Shown here: in pieces, positions 44,021 to 53,951 of the stretch | Layout: the number at the start of each line of letters is the position of its first letter | Position numbering within the stretch: the first letter of the stretch is position 1 | Translations under genes and position numbers: made by a program | From: Clostridium ljungdahlii | GTDB lineage: Bacteria; Bacillota; Clostridia; Clostridiales; Clostridiaceae | Length of the DNA stretch: 64,000 nt | Assembly (NCBI RefSeq): GCF_001636845.1 | Contig: NZ_LITT01000002.1 | Span: forward strand, 62,001-126,000 | Reading direction: 5' to 3' | Notes under the pieces: generated by a model | Databases searched by the model: none | What the model was told of the DNA's origin: nothing | The model's input: the letters and a program-made list of their open reading frames with translations, nothing else

Positions 44021-45229
44021 ATGGGTAAATTAGTAATAAATGAAAATAAGCTTACTCCTTCAATTATAGAAGAATTGATTGGAATATGTCCATTTGGAGC
44101 AATGGAAAATAAAGATGGTAAATTGGAAATAAGTGCTGCTTGTAAAATGTGCAAGATGTGTGTGAAAAAAGGACCTTGTGGGGTAGTTGAATTTATAGAA
44201 GATGAAATTAAGCAAATAGATAAAAGTTTGTGGAAGGGAATAGCTGTATATGTAGACCATGTAGAAGGAAATATACATCCTGTAACCTATGAACTTATTG
44301 GAAAAGCAAGAGAACTTGCGGCTAAAATAAAACATCCTGTTTATGCAGTTTTTGTTGGATGCAATATAAAAGACAAAGCAGAAGAATTGCTGCATTATGG
44401 TGTAGATGAAGTATTTGTATATGATTATAATGAGCTTAAAGATTTTAGAATAGAGCCTTATACTGCAGCTCTTGAAGATTTTATAAACAAAGTAAAACCT
44501 TCTACATTTTTGGTTGGCGCAACTACAGTTGGAAGGTCACTGGCACCTAGAATAGCAGCTAGATTTAGAACTGGGCTTACAGCTGACTGTACTGTACTTG
44601 ACATGAAGGAAAATACAGATCTGGTTCAAATAAGACCTGCATTTGGAGGAAATATAATGGCTCAAATATTGAATCCAAATAACAGGCCACAACTTGCCAC
44701 TGTTAGATACAAGGTTATGAATGCACCAGATAGATCAGAGAAAATATCAGGTAAAATAACTGTAGAATCTATGGATAAAAATAAACTTAAATCAAATATA
44801 GAAGTATTAAAAATAATCAAGAAGAAAATTGAAGAGGAAATATCTGAAGCTGATGTAATAGTTGCAGCAGGAAGAGGAGTTAAATCCGAGAAGGATATGG
44901 AACTTATAAAAGAACTTGCTAGTTTAGTCGGAGGACAAGTTGCTTGTACAAGACCTCTTATAGAAGCAGGGTGGTTAGATGCAAAGAGACAGATTGGTCT
45001 TAGTGGAAGAACAGTTAAACCAAAACTTATAATAACTTGTGGTATATCCGGTGCTATACAGTTTGTAGCAGGAATGAACAATTCAGATTTGATTGTTGCA
45101 ATAAACAAAGATCCAAAAGCTCCTATATTTAATGTAGCAAACATAGGCATTGTAGGAGACATATATGAAATTATACCTAAACTTATAGAAAATATAAAGT
45201 CTGGTAAAAATTTGTGTGAAGCAATTTAA
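44021..45229 (+). CDS. etfA: Electron transfer flavoprotein alpha subunit with N-terminal Fe-S domain
   Basis: A 402-residue EtfA, longer than the usual 320 because residues 1-65 form a ferredoxin-like domain with CKMCKMCVKKGPC (cysteines near 40, 43, 46 and 52). The rest is standard: VFVGCNIKDKAEELLHYG, FLVGATTVGRSLAPRIAAR, and the FAD site GRGVKSEKDMEL, ACTRPLIEAGWL, QIGLSGRTVKPKL, CGISGAIQFVAGM. The Fe-S extension is characteristic of lactate-linked EtfA (LctC), supplying a ferredoxin contact. It follows etfB by 18 bases. Confidence 0.92.
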   Translation: MGKLVINENKLTPSIIEELIGICPFGAMENKDGKLEISAACKMCKMCVKKGPCGVVEFIEDEIKQIDKSLWKGIAVYVDHVEGNIHPVTYELIGKARELAAKIKHPVYAVFVGCNIKDKAEELLHYGVDEVFVYDYNELKDFRIEPYTAALEDFINKVKPSTFLVGATTVGRSLAPRIAARFRTGLTADCTVLDMKENTDLVQIRPAFGGNIMAQILNPNNRPQLATVRYKVMNAPDRSEKISGKITVESMDKNKLKSNIEVLKIIKKKIEEEISEADVIVAAGRGVKSEKDMELIKELASLVGGQVACTRPLIEAGWLDAKRQIGLSGRTVKPKLIITCGISGAIQFVAGMNNSDLIVAINKDPKAPIFNVANIGIVGDIYEIIPKLIENIKSGKNLCEAI

Positions 45230-45256
45230 GACATATTTTAGTTTGGAGGAAATGAT

Positions 45257-46669
45257 ATGGAAAAGTGTATTGAAAAGTATAAAAAATTGGACAATACTGA
45301 TATAGATTTTTTAATAGATTTACTTGGAAAAGATAGAGTTTTTGTGGGAGAAGATATAAACGCAGATTACAGCCATGATGAACTAGGCGGCGTAAGTAAA
45401 TATCCTGATGCAATGGTGGAAGTGCTGAGTGCACAAGAAGTATCAAAGATAATGGCCTATGCATATAAAAACAACATTCCAGTAGTGGCAAGAGGGTCAG
45501 GCACCGGTCTTGTTGGTTCATCTGTTCCAATAGAAGGCGGAATAATGATAAATTTAACAAAGATGAACAATATACTTGAATTGGATGAAGATAATCTTAC
45601 ATTGACATTAGAACCAGGAGTTCTTCTAATGGATATAGGTAAATTTGTAGAAAGTCATGATTTGTTTTACCCACCAGATCCTGGTGAGAAATCTGCAACA
45701 ATCGGTGGAAATGTAAGTACTAATGCAGGAGGAATGAGAGCTGTCAAATATGGAGTTACAAGGGATTATGTAAGAGGAGTTGAAGTAGTTCTTCCTAATG
45801 GTAAAATATTAGAATTTGGTGGAAAAATTGTAAAAAATAGCTCCGGTTATAGCATAAAGGATTTGATATGTGGTTCAGAAGGTACACTAGGAATAATTAC
45901 AAAAATAATATTGAAACTAGTTCCACTTCCTAAAAAATCAATAAGCCTTCTTATACCATTCCCTGACTTAAATAGGGCTATAAGCACGGTACCTAAAATA
46001 ATAAAGTCAAAATCTGTGCCTACTGCTATAGAATTTATGCAAAGAGAAGTAATACTTGCAGCAGAAGAGTTTTTAGGCAAGAAATTCCCAGATAACTCTT
46101 CGGATGCCTATTTACTACTTACATTTGATGGAAATAGCAAAGAGCAAATAGAAGCAGATTATGAAAAGGTAGCAGATATATGCTTAAAAGAAGGTGCGCT
46201 GGACGTATATATTACAGATACTGATGAAAGAAAGGAATCCGTTTGGTCTGCAAGAGGTGCTTTCCTTGAAGCCGTTAAGGCAACTACTACGGAAATGGAT
46301 GAATGTGATGTTGTAGTACCTAGAAATAGGGTAGCGGAATTTGTTAAATACACAAATGAAGTTCAAGATAAATTTAATATTAGAATAAGAAGCTTTGGAC
46401 ACGCAGGTGATGGAAATTTACACGTTTATATTTTAAGAGATGACTTGTCAGAGGATGAGTGGCATAAAAGATTAAGCGGCGTATTTGACTGCTTGTACAA
46501 AAAATCTGAAGAACTGGAAGGTGCAGTTTCAGGAGAACATGGAATAGGATATGCTAAAAAGAAATATATAAGAAGACAATATGGAGAAGATTATATTGAA
46601 CTTATGAGAAATATAAAACTTGCATTTGATCCTAAAAATATACTAAATCCAGATAAGGTATGTGAATAA
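45257..46669 (+). CDS. FAD-linked lactate dehydrogenase (GlcD/LctD-like)
   Basis: A 470-residue FAD_binding_4 flavoprotein. The FAD region has [16 protein letters not shown] and [28 protein letters not shown]; the C-terminal domain has [15 protein letters not shown] and [17 protein letters not shown]. Homologues are glycolate oxidase GlcD and D-lactate dehydrogenases. As the last gene after etfBA it should be LctD, oxidising lactate to pyruvate within the confurcating complex. TTGGAGG precedes the ATG. A long hairpin terminator follows. Confidence 0.9.
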   Translation: MEKCIEKYKKLDNTDIDFLIDLLGKDRVFVGEDINADYSHDELGGVSKYPDAMVEVLSAQEVSKIMAYAYKNNIPVVARGSGTGLVGSSVPIEGGIMINLTKMNNILELDEDNLTLTLEPGVLLMDIGKFVESHDLFYPPDPGEKSATIGGNVSTNAGGMRAVKYGVTRDYVRGVEVVLPNGKILEFGGKIVKNSSGYSIKDLICGSEGTLGIITKIILKLVPLPKKSISLLIPFPDLNRAISTVPKIIKSKSVPTAIEFMQREVILAAEEFLGKKFPDNSSDAYLLLTFDGNSKEQIEADYEKVADICLKEGALDVYITDTDERKESVWSARGAFLEAVKATTTEMDECDVVVPRNRVAEFVKYTNEVQDKFNIRIRSFGHAGDGNLHVYILRDDLSEDEWHKRLSGVFDCLYKKSEELEGAVSGEHGIGYAKKKYIRRQYGEDYIELMRNIKLAFDPKNILNPDKVCE

Positions 46670-46710
46670 TTATAGTAGATCTCTAAAGAAAATTTGACAC
46701 ATGCAGTGGG

Positions 46711-46788
46711 ATATACTGCCAATTTGAACACCGTTAAGACTTATGAAAAAGTTTTTAAATGTGTTTTCAATTTTGGCGGTATATTTTT
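46711..46788 (+). terminator. Long hairpin terminator after the lactate operon
   Basis: ATATACTGCCAATTTGAACAC (21 positions, 46711-46731, quoted as its two ends ATATACTGCC and TTGAACAC) pairs with 46761-46784, then ATTTTTG follows. Confidence 0.65.
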
Positions 46789-46829
46789 GTATAAGTTTAA
46801 ATTGCATTTAAAAGCTGCATACATGAGAG

Positions 46830-47807
46830 TTATTTTGCTAAATCAATAATAGATTTAAATACTTGTGCTAATTTTTCTGATTTGCCAACTGCCCAAAAAT
46901 GTATGAAGAATAGTCGAGGAACTTCTGTAAGCATATGATTGTGAATAGCAGTTATATAAATATTATTTTTTCTTAAAATACTTGTAACTGGATTAACTTC
47001 ATTTGCTAATAAAACAAAATCACCCGTTGTGGCAACGATCTGTCCTATTGATTGAAAATTAATGGCATGTGATATCCCCATGGCTGGAGATAACTGCTGA
47101 CCATTTTCTGAAATTATTATAGTTCTTGGAACTGATAACTGCAGCACTGTATCTTTATGGGAACCTTTGTGTCCTAAAATATTTTCAATTGCCTTCCAAT
47201 CAACTTGAGATGGAGGCTGTTGTTTTTTTATGTTAAAGGGAGTTGAGGTTAAAGAAAGTGCATTTCTTACACCTTGAGCAAGTTTAATTGGATCTCCTTC
47301 TCCTTTAATATGCAGGTACATAATTCGTGGTGATTCATACAGTAGATGGTTATGAAGCCCTGTTACTTCAATTCCATTTTCAATTAGGCTTGATATAACA
47401 GGACCTACTTCATTTTCCAATAAAACAAGATCTCCCATCATCATGCTGTGATTTTCTAATTGATTAAAGGCTACCCAGGAGGTCAGTGCTAGATCAGGTT
47501 CTATTATAATGCCATCTATTCTAACCTTCAAATCAAAACGTGGAAAAGTAAATTTAAAAACTCCTCCAGCAGTAGTACCTTCTTGAGAGAAAATTTTCTT
47601 TATGGTTTTTAAATCATATTGTTCTCTATGATTTCTAAAATTTAAGTCCTTATTTGATATTCCAATTGGAACTAATAATTCTTGTCCTTCAGATATTTGA
47701 TGTGGCTCAAATATATTATTAGACATTGCAAGCATTCCAGCACAAATTCCGAAATGATGTGCTATAGCATATAGTGTATCACCATGTTTAACTTTATAAG
47801 TTATCAT
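46830..47807 (-). CDS. LysM domain fused to two DUF1259 (LppY/LpqO-like) repeats
   Basis: A 325-residue protein. Residues 1-46 form a LysM peptidoglycan-binding domain (YKVKHGDTLYAIAHHFGI, QELLVP). The rest is two copies of a DUF1259-type domain, each ending alike: GLHNHLLYESPRIMYLHIKGEGDPIKLAQG and AIHNHMLTEVPRLFFIHFWAVGKSEKLAQV (core HNH-L-PR shown by residues LHNHLL and IHNHML). No signal peptide is visible, so it may be cytoplasmic or spore-associated despite LysM. The start ATG has GGAGAG upstream. DUF1259 function is unknown; the fusion with LysM is unusual. Confidence 0.8.
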   Translation of the reverse strand: MITYKVKHGDTLYAIAHHFGICAGMLAMSNNIFEPHQISEGQELLVPIGISNKDLNFRNHREQYDLKTIKKIFSQEGTTAGGVFKFTFPRFDLKVRIDGIIIEPDLALTSWVAFNQLENHSMMMGDLVLLENEVGPVISSLIENGIEVTGLHNHLLYESPRIMYLHIKGEGDPIKLAQGVRNALSLTSTPFNIKKQQPPSQVDWKAIENILGHKGSHKDTVLQLSVPRTIIISENGQQLSPAMGISHAINFQSIGQIVATTGDFVLLANEVNPVTSILRKNNIYITAIHNHMLTEVPRLFFIHFWAVGKSEKLAQVFKSIIDLAK

Positions 47808-48006
47808 GAAGCTTCTCTCCTACTGATTAATAAATCTTCTTTATTACTCTATTCGTTACTTTATTAAATAGTTACCAAGAAACACTGAAAAACGAATAAC
47901 TAAACATTTGAATATTAACTGATTTTTGTTTTTATATCTAAGGATACTTAATATAAAAAAGGCTAATCCTATAATAGTATAAGTATAACAAGAAAGGTAT
48001 GAGTTT

Positions 48007-48561
48007 ATGGATGGAATTGATTTAATGATTGAGGAACATAAAAACATAAAAAGAATGTTAGTGGTTATTAGAAAAGCATGTTTAGGTATTATGAATGGAA
48101 AAGAAATTGATTACGGGGATTTTGAAAAGATAATTGACTTTGTAAGAAATTATGCAGATAAAAATCATCATGAGAAGGAAGAAAAAATCTTATTCAATAG
48201 AATGATAGATGAGATTGGAGGAGCAGCTGAGAAATTAGTTAAGTTTGGAATGCTTGTTGAACATGACTTTGGAAGACTACATATTAAGGAGCTTGAGGAA
48301 GGAATTGCTAGGGTTAAGGCCGGTGACAATGAGGCCAAACTTGACGTAATTGCTAATGCTATATCTTATACACATTTATTGAGTAGGCATATAGATAGGG
48401 AAGATAATGTTGTTTATTCTTTTGCCAAGAGAGGACTTTGCGAAGAAACATTAAATAAAGTCAATATAGAATGTGATAAATTCGAAGAAAAAATGTATAG
48501 AGATGGTGTTCAGAATAAGTATATTCAGATATTAAAATTGCTTGAACAAAAGTACAAGTAA
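48007..48561 (+). CDS. Hemerythrin domain protein
   Basis: A 184-residue hemerythrin/HHE protein: MIEEHKNIKRML, KNHHEKEEKILF, LVEHDFGRLH, and HLLSRHIDREDNVVYSFA supply the His and Glu ligands of a diiron centre. Related clostridial proteins act in oxygen or nitric-oxide response or iron-sulfur repair. AAAGGTATGAG precedes the ATG. It is a second, different hemerythrin type from that at 17043. Promoter region lies in the 200 bases shared with the divergent LysM gene. Confidence 0.88.
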   Translation: MDGIDLMIEEHKNIKRMLVVIRKACLGIMNGKEIDYGDFEKIIDFVRNYADKNHHEKEEKILFNRMIDEIGGAAEKLVKFGMLVEHDFGRLHIKELEEGIARVKAGDNEAKLDVIANAISYTHLLSRHIDREDNVVYSFAKRGLCEETLNKVNIECDKFEEKMYRDGVQNKYIQILKLLEQKYK

Positions 48562-48705
48562 GATCTAATTACTTGTAAAAATTAACTGTAGTTTTATCAA
48601 CCATGTGCAAAAGACAAAAAATGGTTATTGAGGAGTTTTATGTTGAAGTACATGAATACATCTCACCTTTATTTACGATACTGAGAAAAATCTGTCCTAA
48701 GAATT

Positions 48706-49113
48706 TTATTTAATGTGAAATTTCTTTAAATACTCTCGTTGTCCACCCTTTTTAACCAATGCCCAGTCTGGTTCAAGAGAGGTCCGCATTTTTTTAAGCA
48801 AAGTTAGTAAGACTTTTTGATCTTCCCTGGATATATCTTGCAGTGATACTTTGCTTGAATATTTTTCTTCTTCATGCAAAATTTCATATACTTCCTGCCC
48901 TTTTTTGGTAGGGAATAGAAGCGAAATTTTTCTGTTATTTGGATCATTTTTCTTACTAATAAAACCAGATCGTTCTAGTTTTTGAATAGCTCTTGAGGCT
49001 GTTGCACGGTCTACTTTTAGTATTTCTGATACTCGTTCCTGTATAATTCCAGGATTTTTACAAATTCTGACTAAATATGCATAAAAGGCAAGTAAGTTGA
49101 TTAAACACCTCAC
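48706..49113 (-). CDS. MarR family regulator
   Basis: A winged-helix MarR protein of about 135 residues: NPGIIQERVSEILKVDRATASRAIQKLERSGFI is the DNA-binding core (signature VDRATASRAIQKLE), followed by the wing DPNNRKISLLFPTKKGQEVYE and a basic C-terminus. The start is uncertain: GTG at 49113 has no good ribosome site. An ATG at 49120 (MNSEVFNQLT) is in another frame and would need one base less to continue into the same protein. An inverted repeat upstream may be its operator. Confidence 0.78.
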   Translation of the reverse strand: MRCLINLLAFYAYLVRICKNPGIIQERVSEILKVDRATASRAIQKLERSGFISKKNDPNNRKISLLFPTKKGQEVYEILHEEEKYSSKVSLQDISREDQKVLLTLLKKMRTSLEPDWALVKKGGQREYLKKFHIK

Positions 49114-49190
49114 TATTCATAAATTGAATTTTGGGGTGTTTTTAATTATATTTTTACATTTATATAAAAATAAGCAGGTAGTTTCAAATT

Positions 49191-49209
49191 TAATTTGCAG
49201 TGCAAATTA
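49191..49209. promoter_or_regulatory. Candidate MarR operator
   Basis: TAATTTGCAGTGCAAATTA is a perfect 19-bp inverted repeat about one central base, between the marR-type gene and the divergent ywbE-rsuA pair. Confidence 0.55.
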
Positions 49210-49378
49210 TGAATTGAAGAACACACACATCTTTAATTGACATAAATCTTAATAAGCTATAACATATGTATTGGATTTCTATCAAATATACTTTGTATAA
49301 TATTTCCTTTCCTCAATAAACTGCCCATGTGAAGACAGTGGCAAAGCAATATAAAAAATAAAAAAGAGGAGTAATATT

Positions 49379-49582
49379 ATGGATGGAACAATACGAAAAA
49401 ATATAAAAGTAGGAACAAAAGTCTTAGTTGTACAAAAGCAAGATCAGCGTTCTGGAAAATTAACTGAGGGTGTAGTGCAAAGGATACTTACAAACTCAGA
49501 GGTTCATCCTCGAGGCATCAAAGTTATGCTTGAAGGTGGTATTGTAGGAAGGGTTAAAGAAATTAAATATGAGATTAGATAA
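49379..49582 (+). CDS. YwbE family protein
   Basis: A 67-residue YwbE protein (GTIRKNIKVGTKVLVVQKQDQRSGKLTEGVV, of which VGTKVLVVQKQDQRSGKLT is the signature, then SEVHPRGIKVMLEGGIVGRV). A small SH3-like beta protein of unknown function. GAGGAG precedes the ATG at normal distance. It overlaps the pseudouridine synthase gene by 14 bases, so a role with RNA modification is suggested by context only. Confidence 0.88.
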   Translation: MDGTIRKNIKVGTKVLVVQKQDQRSGKLTEGVVQRILTNSEVHPRGIKVMLEGGIVGRVKEIKYEIR

Positions 49583-50342
49583 ATTTTTAGCAGAATCATC
49601 CGTTGGAAGAAGGAAAAAGGTTAGGACTTATATCAAAGAAGGTATGGTTAAGGTAAATGGAGACGTGATAACAGAACCGGCAATAGAAATTAACGAAAGT
49701 TCTGATATTATTGAATATCTTGGTAAAGTAGTTACTTATACTGGAAAAGTATATTATATGTTTAATAAACCTGCTGGCTATATTACTGCAAGGAAAGATA
49801 AAGCTCATAAAACAGTATTTGATTTTTTTAACGATGTTAACATGAATGGAGTATTTCATGTTGGAAGATTAGACAAAGATACAGAAGGATTATTGCTTTT
49901 TACCAACGATGGTGAATTTGAACATCAATTAATGTATCCCCAAAAGCATGTTGAAAAAACTTATTTTTTTTGGGCTTTGGGTTCTTTAGATGAGGAAGAT
50001 AGGAAGCAATTAGAGCAAGGAATTTACATAGGAAAAGGTAAAATACTAACGAAGCCTGCAAAAATAGAAGTCCAAAAATGTGGAATGTATAAAGAGTTTA
50101 AACATGAAATGCCTGTCCCAAATTTACACAATATAGATTCAAAACATTATAATCAGTCCGTTGTTTCTGGATATCTTACTATTTCAGAGGGGCGTAAGCA
50201 CCAAGTGAAGCGTATGTTAAAGGCAGTAGGCTGTTATGTAGTGTATTTAAAAAGAGTTTCCATTGGAGGGTTAATGTTAGATGAATCATTGGAAAAGGGT
50301 CAGTATCGATTCTTGACAGAAGTGGAAATTCAAAAGTTATAG
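49569..50342 (+). CDS. RsuA/RluB-family pseudouridine synthase
   Basis: A 257-residue rRNA pseudouridine synthase with an N-terminal S4 RNA-binding domain (RLDKFLAESSVGRRKKVRTYIKEGMVKVNG in residues 2-31) and the catalytic domain: KPAGYITARKD, catalytic Asp in GRLDKDTEGLLLFTNDG, and SEGRKHQVKRML. It converts a uridine in rRNA. The ATG lies within the end of ywbE. It resembles RsuA (16S) more than RluB, but the exact target cannot be given. Confidence 0.88.
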   Translation: MRLDKFLAESSVGRRKKVRTYIKEGMVKVNGDVITEPAIEINESSDIIEYLGKVVTYTGKVYYMFNKPAGYITARKDKAHKTVFDFFNDVNMNGVFHVGRLDKDTEGLLLFTNDGEFEHQLMYPQKHVEKTYFFWALGSLDEEDRKQLEQGIYIGKGKILTKPAKIEVQKCGMYKEFKHEMPVPNLHNIDSKHYNQSVVSGYLTISEGRKHQVKRMLKAVGCYVVYLKRVSIGGLMLDESLEKGQYRFLTEVEIQKL

Positions 50343-50442
50343 GGAGAATATCACACTAATTTTTTGTAGGTAAAGTATAAAATAGGTTATAATAAATAAA
50401 AGATGCTCTAGATAATAATTTTTTGTAGAAGGATGAAATTTT

Positions 50443-53124
50443 ATGATATTACATAGTAAAGAAAAAACAGAAAATAAGAGATTAATTGTTTCTCTTAAAG
50501 AAAACGGATCTTTTGAACTTGATTTTGAGGTTACAAAAGCGCAGGTTGATGAAAGTGAGATTACATTATTTAAGAAAATATATAAGCAATTCATAGAAAA
50601 TGATATTAAATCACTTTTTTATATGGGATTTTTAAAAAAAACAGAGGCTGAATCTGAGTCTTTTAATTTTTTAAGGCTTATTGCAGCTAGCTTTGTAAAA
50701 AAATTATCTATGAATGTCGATATTGAAGCTTTGCGTGAAAAAATTGTAGTCCCTATAGAAGATGAAGAAATTAACCATATACTTGATATTGCACCATATT
50801 TAAATGGTTCTGAGTACCTAAGCTATAATTGGATCCAACAGGTATGGAAAAAACTTAATAAATGCTTTTGCCAAATGATTAGTGATTACAAAGGAACTGT
50901 TCAAGAATTTTTAACTTCTTTTAATCCTGATATACATGTTGCTGGAAAAGTTTTTTTTCACTTGGTTGAAAGTAAAAAGGAGGACTATCCTTTTGCTTTT
51001 TTAGCAACTTATTCTACATATGTTTCAAAGGATGGTACATCAAAACACCTGCCGCTTAAAAATGCACTTATTGAATATGGGGAAAATAGTGAAAAAATTT
51101 TAGAATTACTTTCTACAGTAAATAAGGCTTGCGAAAAAAGTTCTTTTATTTCAGAGCTTGTTGAGTCTGGTGAGATATTCCACCCACTTGGATTAAACGC
51201 TAATGAAGCCTATACTTTTTTAAAGGAAATACCTTTGTATGAAGAATCAGGTATTTTATGTCGTGTTCCTAAGTGGTGGAAAAACAAATCAGATTCATTA
51301 AAGATGTCTATAAGTGTTGGAGAGAAAAATCCATCAAGGGTAAATTTTGATGCTTTAGTAGATTTTAATGCCGAATTATTTCTTGGTGAAGAATCTATTG
51401 ATGCCGTTGAAATTAAAAAACTTCTTTCAGAAGCAGAAGGACTTGCTTTTATAAAGGGAAAATGGGTGGAAGTAAATCACGAAAAATTGAAAGAAATGCT
51501 TAAGGCTTATGAGAAAGCACAAAAACTCATGAGTAAAAAAGATGTAAATTTAATTGAAGCTATGCGTTTTGAGTTAAATGCTCCTAAAATATTAAATATG
51601 ACCGATGATACTTGTAAACTTGAAATAACTAATGGACAGTGGCTTAATTCAGTAGTTACAAGATTAACTCATCCAGATACAATTGAAACTATTCCAAGTG
51701 GAGCTGATTTTCATGCTAATTTAAGAGAATATCAAGCAAGAGGATTAAGCTGGCTCAATTTTATGAAAAAACTTGGACTTGGTGCATGTTTAGCAGATGA
51801 TATGGGGCTTGGAAAAACTATACAAGTTATTGCTTTACTTAATTATATCAGAACTAATGAGCATGAAAAAACACTGCTCATCGTTCCGGCATCGCTTATT
51901 GCGAATTGGATGAGTGAAATTGTAAAATTTGCACCTTCATTAAAGTATTATGTTATACATCCTTCAGAAAATAAAAGTTTAGAGGATGTAGATGAAAGTA
52001 TTGTAGAAAAATATGATATTTTTATAACTACCTATGGTATGCTTTCAAAGCATGAATGGTTAAAGAATGTAAACTGGGATTCATTAGTTCTAGATGAAGC
52101 TCAGGCAATTAAGAATCCAGGAACCAAACAGACAAGGCTTGTGAAGCAATTAAAAGCTTCTTATAGAATTGCTATGACAGGTACACCTATAGAAAACAGA
52201 CTTTCTGATCTGTGGTCATTGTTTGATTTTTTAAATAAAGGTCTCCTTGGCACAGCGAAAGAATTCTCTAATTTTGCGAAAAAGCTTAAGGAAAATGAAG
52301 AGAATTATGGTAGATTAAAAAAAGTAGTGAGTCCATTTATTCTTAGAAGATTGAAAACGGATAAGACAGTTATTTCGGATTTACCAGACAAAATTGAAAT
52401 GAAAACTTATGCAGAACTTACTAAAAAGCAGGTAGTTCTTTACAATAAACTTGTGAAGGATTTGAAAGTAAAACTTGAATCTACTGGAGAGGGTATAGAG
52501 CGTAAAGGACTTGTACTTTCATCTATTATGAAATTTAAACAAATATGCAATCATCCATCACAGTATATGGGTCAGGATTATTATAATGAAAAAGAAAGCG
52601 GTAAATTTGCAAGACTTCGTGAAATTTGTGAAACAATTTATGAAAAGAGAGAAAGAGTTCTTGTATTTACACAATTTAAAGAAATAACTGAACCACTAAG
52701 TCATTTTCTTGAAAATGTATTTCAGCATAAAGGACTTGTACTACATGGAGGAACTAGTGTTAAGAAGAGAAAGGAAATGGTAGAAAAATTTCAAGGAAGT
52801 GAATACGTACCTTTTATGGTGCTTTCTATTAAAGCAGGTGGTGTAGGATTAAATCTTACTTCAGCTAATCATGTTATTCATTTTGATAGATGGTGGAATC
52901 CGGCTGTTGAAAATCAAGCAACGGACAGAGCCTTTAGAATAGGTCAAATGAAAAATGTAATAGTTCATAAATTTATTACAAAAGGTACAATTGAAGAAAA
53001 AATTGATTTGATGATTGAGGATAAAACCAAATTAACTAAAGAAATTATGCCTGACACTAAGGAAAATTGGATTACTGAAATGGACAATAAACAGCTTATG
53101 GATTTGTTTAGATTGTCAATATGA
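50443..53124 (+). CDS. SNF2-family DEAD/DEAH helicase 1
   Basis: An 893-residue SNF2 ATPase. Residues 1-420 are a helical N-terminal region. The ATPase has LREYQARGLSWLNFMKKLGLGACLADDMGLGKT (Walker A DDMGLGKT near residue 453), ITTYGMLSKHEW, DEAQ near 549, TGTPIENRLSDLWSLFDFL, then the C-terminal helicase motifs SIKAGGVGLNLTSANHVIHFDRWWNPAVENQATDRAFRIGQ (core WWNPAVENQATDRAFRIGQ). It lacks a SWIM finger, but the next gene encodes one. SNF2 proteins move along or remodel DNA-protein complexes. AAGGATG precedes the ATG. Confidence 0.9.
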   Translation: MILHSKEKTENKRLIVSLKENGSFELDFEVTKAQVDESEITLFKKIYKQFIENDIKSLFYMGFLKKTEAESESFNFLRLIAASFVKKLSMNVDIEALREKIVVPIEDEEINHILDIAPYLNGSEYLSYNWIQQVWKKLNKCFCQMISDYKGTVQEFLTSFNPDIHVAGKVFFHLVESKKEDYPFAFLATYSTYVSKDGTSKHLPLKNALIEYGENSEKILELLSTVNKACEKSSFISELVESGEIFHPLGLNANEAYTFLKEIPLYEESGILCRVPKWWKNKSDSLKMSISVGEKNPSRVNFDALVDFNAELFLGEESIDAVEIKKLLSEAEGLAFIKGKWVEVNHEKLKEMLKAYEKAQKLMSKKDVNLIEAMRFELNAPKILNMTDDTCKLEITNGQWLNSVVTRLTHPDTIETIPSGADFHANLREYQARGLSWLNFMKKLGLGACLADDMGLGKTIQVIALLNYIRTNEHEKTLLIVPASLIANWMSEIVKFAPSLKYYVIHPSENKSLEDVDESIVEKYDIFITTYGMLSKHEWLKNVNWDSLVLDEAQAIKNPGTKQTRLVKQLKASYRIAMTGTPIENRLSDLWSLFDFLNKGLLGTAKEFSNFAKKLKENEENYGRLKKVVSPFILRRLKTDKTVISDLPDKIEMKTYAELTKKQVVLYNKLVKDLKVKLESTGEGIERKGLVLSSIMKFKQICNHPSQYMGQDYYNEKESGKFARLREICETIYEKRERVLVFTQFKEITEPLSHFLENVFQHKGLVLHGGTSVKKRKEMVEKFQGSEYVPFMVLSIKAGGVGLNLTSANHVIHFDRWWNPAVENQATDRAFRIGQMKNVIVHKFITKGTIEEKIDLMIEDKTKLTKEIMPDTKENWITEMDNKQLMDLFRLSI

Positions 53125-53142
53125 TGTATGGAGGTAGATTGA

Positions 53143-53919
53143 ATGTCGTATTATGGAGGTTTCCAGGAGTATGTTCCAGTATCAAAAAAAAGGGAAAGGG
53201 CACAGAAAGCTGTTGAAAAGTTAAGAAAAAAAGATCCTACTATTTCTCCAATTATAATTGAAGGAAGAAGTATATCTAAAACCTGGTGGGGAAAATCCTG
53301 GAATGATAATCTCGAAAGCTATGCTGATTATTCAAATCGTATTGGAAGAGGACGAAGCTATGTAAGACATGGAGCTGTTTTAGATTTAAAAATTAATGTG
53401 GGAAGTATCAGCGCCCTTGTGCAGGGAAGTGATAAAAAACCATATAAAGTTGAGATCAATATTAAACCTATTTCTAAAGAACTCTGGAAAACAATTGAGA
53501 AGGAATGCGTCGGCAAAATTCATTCTTTAGAGGAACTTACGCAGGGAAAGTTTCCTAAAGCATTATCGGATCTATTTACGGCCAAAGGCAAAGGATTATT
53601 TCCTACACCTAAGGAGATAACAATGGGATGCAGCTGTCCTGATTGGGCAGATATGTGTAAACATATAGCGGCAGTACTTTATGGAGTAGGAGCTAGACTT
53701 GATGATGATCCGTTACTATTTTTTAAATTGAGAGATGTAAATATTCAAGATTTAATTAAAGAAGCAGTAAATGAAAAATCGAAGGTGCTTCTTGAAAAAT
53801 CTGAAGTTAAAAGCCGTAGAATTCTTGATGACACTGATGTTTTTGATATGTTTGGAATTGATATGGATACTGATACTAAAGAAGTTAAAAGTAAAAAAAC
53901 AACTAAAAATAAAAAGTAA
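53143..53919 (+). CDS. SWIM zinc-finger protein
   Basis: A 258-residue protein with an SWIM finger MGCSCPDWADMCKHIAAVLYGVG near residues 160-182 (C-x-C-x(n)-C-x-H). The upstream part has ISKTWWGKSWNDNLESYADYSNRIGRGRSYVRHGAV (core WWGKSWNDNLE), the standard opening of this family. It begins 18 bases after helicase 1, with TGGAGG, so the two form an operon; the finger is supplied as a separate polypeptide here but fused in helicase 2. DNA or protein binding inferred. Confidence 0.88.
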   Translation: MSYYGGFQEYVPVSKKRERAQKAVEKLRKKDPTISPIIIEGRSISKTWWGKSWNDNLESYADYSNRIGRGRSYVRHGAVLDLKINVGSISALVQGSDKKPYKVEINIKPISKELWKTIEKECVGKIHSLEELTQGKFPKALSDLFTAKGKGLFPTPKEITMGCSCPDWADMCKHIAAVLYGVGARLDDDPLLFFKLRDVNIQDLIKEAVNEKSKVLLEKSEVKSRRILDDTDVFDMFGIDMDTDTKEVKSKKTTKNKK

Positions 53920-53951
53920 AAATTTAATGACAAGTAATTCTAGTTATAGTA

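Noticed and set aside
44662-45162. 166-codon frame opposite etfA
   Set aside because: Antisense shadow caused by codon bias of etfA.
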